Positions 61,083-64,000 of a DNA stretch of 64,000 bases are shown here, one piece after another. Position 1 is the stretch's first letter. Each line of letters opens with the position of its first letter. The DNA comes from Gordonia asplenii (GTDB taxonomy: Bacteria > Actinomycetota > Actinomycetes > Mycobacteriales > Mycobacteriaceae): the NCBI RefSeq assembly GCF_012933505.1, contig NZ_JABBNB010000025.1:43944-107943 (forward strand), read 5' to 3'. Made by a program: the position numbers and the translations under genes. The notes under the pieces were generated by a model. It was not told the DNA's origin. It saw only the letters and a list, made by a program, of their open reading frames with translations, and made no database searches.

Positions 61083-62258
61083 TCAGAGTGCTAACGCTAC
61101 CAAGGTCGCGTTGTGATAACCCGCGACGCTGTGCGTCCGGGCGAATTCGCCATAGGTGTAGAAGCCCGCAGTCGGGACATCCCGGGCCGCCTCCTGAAAC
61201 AACCGGCATTCGGCCGCTCCGTCGTCGCCGAGCACATCCAGCCGAGCGACGCAGCTGAAGGAGAGAATCACACCGGCATCGGGGCGATCGGCAAGCGCGT
61301 CATGCGCCACCTGGGCCACGACGCCGAGCAGTTCGTCCGCAGACGCCGTGACCACCTGAATCGCCGAGTACGGCGGCAGCGGGGAGAAGGTCCGAATCCG
61401 ATCGGCGTCGTCGAGGTAGATTCCCCGAATCGCGGTGCCCCCGCCGGGTTCGATGACGCCGATGGCCTGCGAGCGCGGCGGATTTCCGCCGGGGCCGTAC
61501 CGGAGCGTCTCCGTGATCGGCCGCTCCGGCAGCAGCCGTGCGAGGACCTCGAGCGCGGGTTCACCGTCGATCTCGGTGACCGTTGTCCCGTCCGAACGGG
61601 TCACCAACATCGGTGAGCCGACGGGCTGCCACCCGTGTGCCACGACCACGCGTAGTGGGCGCGGCGAGTCGATCCACATCCCGACCGCGCCGTTCGCAAG
61701 CACGGAGTCGTTGTGGAACACCAGGGTCTGGGCCATGTTCCGGTCGTCTGCGGCGCAGCCCCCGACTACCGGCACCGTGGATCCGGCCACGTGGTGCACG
61801 CCGGCGAGCAGAGTGGCCTGGTCGGCGCTCAGCCCGTCGGACAGCAGCACAAAGGCCGCGTCCGGGCGACGCGGCTCACCGACAGCTCGGCGTGCGTTGC
61901 GCGCGAGTGCCCGTCCCGACTCGAACGTGTCTGCGTCGATGTCGGTCACCGAGGCTACGCCGAAGCGATACGGTCCGGCGGAGAGCGCGACGACGGTGAC
62001 GCCGGCACCGGGAGCGGTCATCTCACCGCGGTGGAATTGCCCGCTGCTGGTCGCACCGACGACTTGTGCCGCACCGGATCGGCTGCGCACCCCCGCGAGG
62101 AGCTGGTGCGGGTCGATCGTCGCGGAGGCATAAACCACCACCAGCGCCGCCGGCCGGCCGGACAACGCAGCGATCGCCGCACTCCCCGCCGCTACACCAG
62201 CGGAAAACGAATCCGAGTCGACGCTCGCACCGATTCCGGCGACAACCTGATCGGTCAT
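61083..62258 (-). CDS. FIST domain sensory protein
   Basis: A 391-residue protein with FIST N (VVGATSSGQFHRGEMTAPGA, FGVASVTDIDADTFESGRAL, FVLLSDGLSADQATLLAGV, VVGGCAADD) and FIST C domains (GIYLDDADRIRTFSP, VILSFSCVARLDVLGDDGAA, TAGFYTYGEFARTHSVAGYH then NATLVALAL). FIST proteins are small-ligand sensors, proposed to bind amino acids, next to signalling enzymes. ATG 62258 follows GGAAAGG. Directly upstream of the GGDEF gene, it likely feeds signals to c-di-GMP production. Confidence 0.93.
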   Translation of the reverse strand: MTDQVVAGIGASVDSDSFSAGVAAGSAAIAALSGRPAALVVVYASATIDPHQLLAGVRSRSGAAQVVGATSSGQFHRGEMTAPGAGVTVVALSAGPYRFGVASVTDIDADTFESGRALARNARRAVGEPRRPDAAFVLLSDGLSADQATLLAGVHHVAGSTVPVVGGCAADDRNMAQTLVFHNDSVLANGAVGMWIDSPRPLRVVVAHGWQPVGSPMLVTRSDGTTVTEIDGEPALEVLARLLPERPITETLRYGPGGNPPRSQAIGVIEPGGGTAIRGIYLDDADRIRTFSPLPPYSAIQVVTASADELLGVVAQVAHDALADRPDAGVILSFSCVARLDVLGDDGAAECRLFQEAARDVPTAGFYTYGEFARTHSVAGYHNATLVALAL

Positions 62259-62587
62259 GCCCACCTTTCCAATGGCCTGATCGGCGTCAGGCACAGCGCA
62301 GTCGTGTGCCACCGATGAGTTCACCGACGGGCCCCGTCGCTTGAAGCACAGTGTGCACCGTCGGTCGCGCACGCGCCAGCAGTGCTCCCTCGATGCCGGC
62401 ATCGGGTCGTCACCGCGCGGCAATCCGCCCACCCGATCGGGTGGCGCAACCACACTTCAGCACACCTATCCTGTCGTCGATCACATCGCGGCGAAGAGCC
62501 GGTGATCAACCGCGACGACTCTGTTTCCGCCGGGCCGCTACGACGCCGTCGCACCGGACGCGGCCCGGTGACAGCAAAGGAATTGTC

Positions 62588-63628
62588 ATGCGCGCATTGA
62601 AACTCGTCGGTCCCGGTCAGCTGGAACTTCAGGAGGTGCCAGTCCCGGAGATCGGCGACGACGACATCCTCGTCAAGGTGGCCGCCGCCGGCCTGTGTCA
62701 CTCGGACCTGCACATCCTTCATCAGGGCGCCCAGTGGCCCTTCTTCGGCACGACGATGGGCCACGAGACCTCCGGCCACGTCGAGGCCAAGGGTGCCAAT
62801 GTGACCAAATTCGACGTCGGCGATCCGGTCCTGGTCCGCGCGGTCTGGGCCTGCGGCGAATGTCGCCCGTGCCGCCTCGGCCGCGAGAACGCCTGCGCCG
62901 TCAACGGTTCACGGTCGATGTTTCCGCTCACGCCGGGCCTCGCCGTCGACGGCGGCATGGCCGACTACATCCGGGTGGCCGCACAGCACGCCGATCCGCT
63001 CGGGGAGATCGATCCCGATACGGCAGCGCCACTCGCCGACGCCGGGCTGACCCCGATGCACGCGATCAAGAGCAGCCGTCATCTCCTCGACGACGGCGCG
63101 ACCGCGGTCGTCATCGGCTTCGGCGGTCTGGGCCATATGGCGGTGCAGATCCTCGCCGCCGACACCGACGCGACGATCATCGTCATCGAGCCCGACGAGG
63201 CCAAGCGCGCCGCGGCGCTCAAGGCCGGTGCCGCCGTCACGTTGGCGCCCGACGCTGACGTCGTCGCCACGATCCTCGACCGAACCGACGGCTACGGCGT
63301 CGACGTCGTGTACGACTTCGTCGGCGCCCAGGGCACCCTCGACACTGCGGCCGCAGTCGTGGCACCCGAGGGCGCGGTCCGCGTCGTCGGGCTGGCCGAC
63401 GGAGCACTGACGGTTTACGCGTCCCTGGAGGGCGAGCGACTGCCGTGGGGCGTCGACGTGCAGCGCGCCTACGGCGGCACGTCCGTGGATCAGACCGATG
63501 TGCTGCGGCTCGTCGCGAACGGCTCGATCGCCGTCGAGACGGTGACGTATCCGCTGACCGAGGCGCGCCAAGCGTTCGACGACCTCGAAGCGGGCCGCAT
63601 CCAGGGCCGTGCGGTGCTGATCCCCTAG
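62588..63628 (+). CDS. Zinc-containing NAD-dependent alcohol dehydrogenase
   Basis: A 346-residue medium-chain dehydrogenase: catalytic zinc Cys37 (GLCHSDLHI) and His59-Glu60 (MGHETSGHV); structural zinc Cys89, Cys92, Cys95, Cys103 (ACGECRPCRLGRENAC); Rossmann GFGGLGHMA. Asp or Glu at the end of the second strand (VIEPDEAK) points to NAD rather than NADP. Oxidises primary or aryl alcohols to aldehydes. ATG 62588 follows AAAGGAA. Single gene, divergent from the FIST operon. Confidence 0.93.
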   Translation: MRALKLVGPGQLELQEVPVPEIGDDDILVKVAAAGLCHSDLHILHQGAQWPFFGTTMGHETSGHVEAKGANVTKFDVGDPVLVRAVWACGECRPCRLGRENACAVNGSRSMFPLTPGLAVDGGMADYIRVAAQHADPLGEIDPDTAAPLADAGLTPMHAIKSSRHLLDDGATAVVIGFGGLGHMAVQILAADTDATIIVIEPDEAKRAAALKAGAAVTLAPDADVVATILDRTDGYGVDVVYDFVGAQGTLDTAAAVVAPEGAVRVVGLADGALTVYASLEGERLPWGVDVQRAYGGTSVDQTDVLRLVANGSIAVETVTYPLTEARQAFDDLEAGRIQGRAVLIP

Positions 63629-63690
63629 GCACACTTCTGAAGTGCGCGGGGGCTCCGGGGTGGGTGCATGTGCTGCCGACTGAGCCACCC

Positions 63691-64000
63691 CTGCTGGTTG
63701 AGCCTGGTTTCACCGGTCGGGGCACTCCATCTGCTGGTTGAGCCGCGAGGAGCGCTAGCGACGAGCGTGTCGAAACCCCTGTACCACAATGCATTTGATG
63801 GCAGCGCACGTGTCGAACTGTGATGGTATCGAACATCAAGGCGTGTGCATCCGAAGGGTGCACACGCATCACTTGCCGGGTGTCATCGCCGATATTGGCA
63901 CGCATCATCGAAAGTCGTTGTGGCTGAGAGGTTTCGACACGGACTCGGCTAGCGCTACTTCGACTCGGCTAACACCTCGCTCAGCACGGCGCTCGGACCG
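63691..64000. repeat. Gene-free end with dispersed GGTTGAGCC/GGTTTCGACAC repeats
   Basis: CTGCTGGTTGAGCC occurs at 63691 and 63731. The second continues to GCGAGGAGCGCTAGCGACGA and CGAAACC. At ~63930 an inverted relative starts GGTTTCGACACGG, then CTCGGCTAGCGC, CGACTCGGCTAACACCTCGC. The arms match the repeats at 4965, 6346 and 9279 in part. The space between (63780-63930) has no gene I can support. Confidence 0.6.

Overview
This is a high-GC actinobacterial chromosome segment, most likely from Gordonia or a close mycolic-acid relative. The left third keeps a mycobacterial gene order (DUF3151, Rv0361-like anchor, fba, DedA, SpoU methylase, pyrE, Rv0383c-like, clpB). This matches the M. tuberculosis Rv0360c-Rv0384c neighbourhood from memory, with accessory genes inserted. 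I see no rRNA, tRNA, CRISPR array or intact insertion sequence.

Layout. 1-8.9 kb: housekeeping block (partial FUSC exporter, DUF3151, acidic membrane anchor, class II aldolase, DedA, SpoU methylase, pyrE, Rv0383c-like). 8.9-9.4 kb: repeat-rich intergenic DNA. 9.4-17.2 kb: Tat-exported class I cholesterol oxidase facing a TetR gene, an M20 amidohydrolase, an MHS transporter, an acyltransferase-3 protein, and a membrane protein with an apparent N-terminal frameshift. 17.4-20.1 kb: clpB with an upstream HAIR (HspR) box. 20.1-25.2 kb: an accessory island. It holds a 953-residue protein in which two catalytically degenerate RNase III-like domains alternate with two dsRNA-binding domains, plus gene remnants and a C-terminally shortened conserved gene.

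25.4-37.5 kb: envelope and stress region. It has PAP2 phosphatase and COG4705 genes, an efeB-efeU-efeO ferrous iron uptake operon, and two paralogous two-component systems arranged nearly as mirror images around a small repeat-bearing exported protein. A DUF2233 phosphodiester glycosidase-like gene follows. Three promoters here share the direct repeat TTCAGC-N5-TTCAGY, which looks like the response-regulator operator of a local regulon.

37.5-41.2 kb: DoxX, a homodimeric 2-oxoacid dehydrogenase E1-like protein, and a divergent Lrp/AsnC regulator. 41.2-57.3 kb: a large cluster that looks built for aromatic or polycyclic catabolism. It has two FAD phenol-hydroxylase-type monooxygenases, three HsaA-like two-component oxygenases sharing one flavin reductase, and two small VOC dioxygenase-like proteins. 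It also has an FAH-family hydrolase, an alpha/beta hydrolase, a DapA-family lyase, an amidohydrolase, NTF2-like and HIT-like proteins, and TetR and GntR regulators with clear palindromic operators. One exact 21-bp operator occurs in opposite orientations on both sides of the GntR gene. 57.5-64 kb: CsbD stress protein, a small membrane peptide, an HspR-like MerR regulator, a FIST-GGDEF signalling pair, a zinc alcohol dehydrogenase, and a terminal dispersed repeat.

All assignments come from reading motifs by eye. No database search was run.
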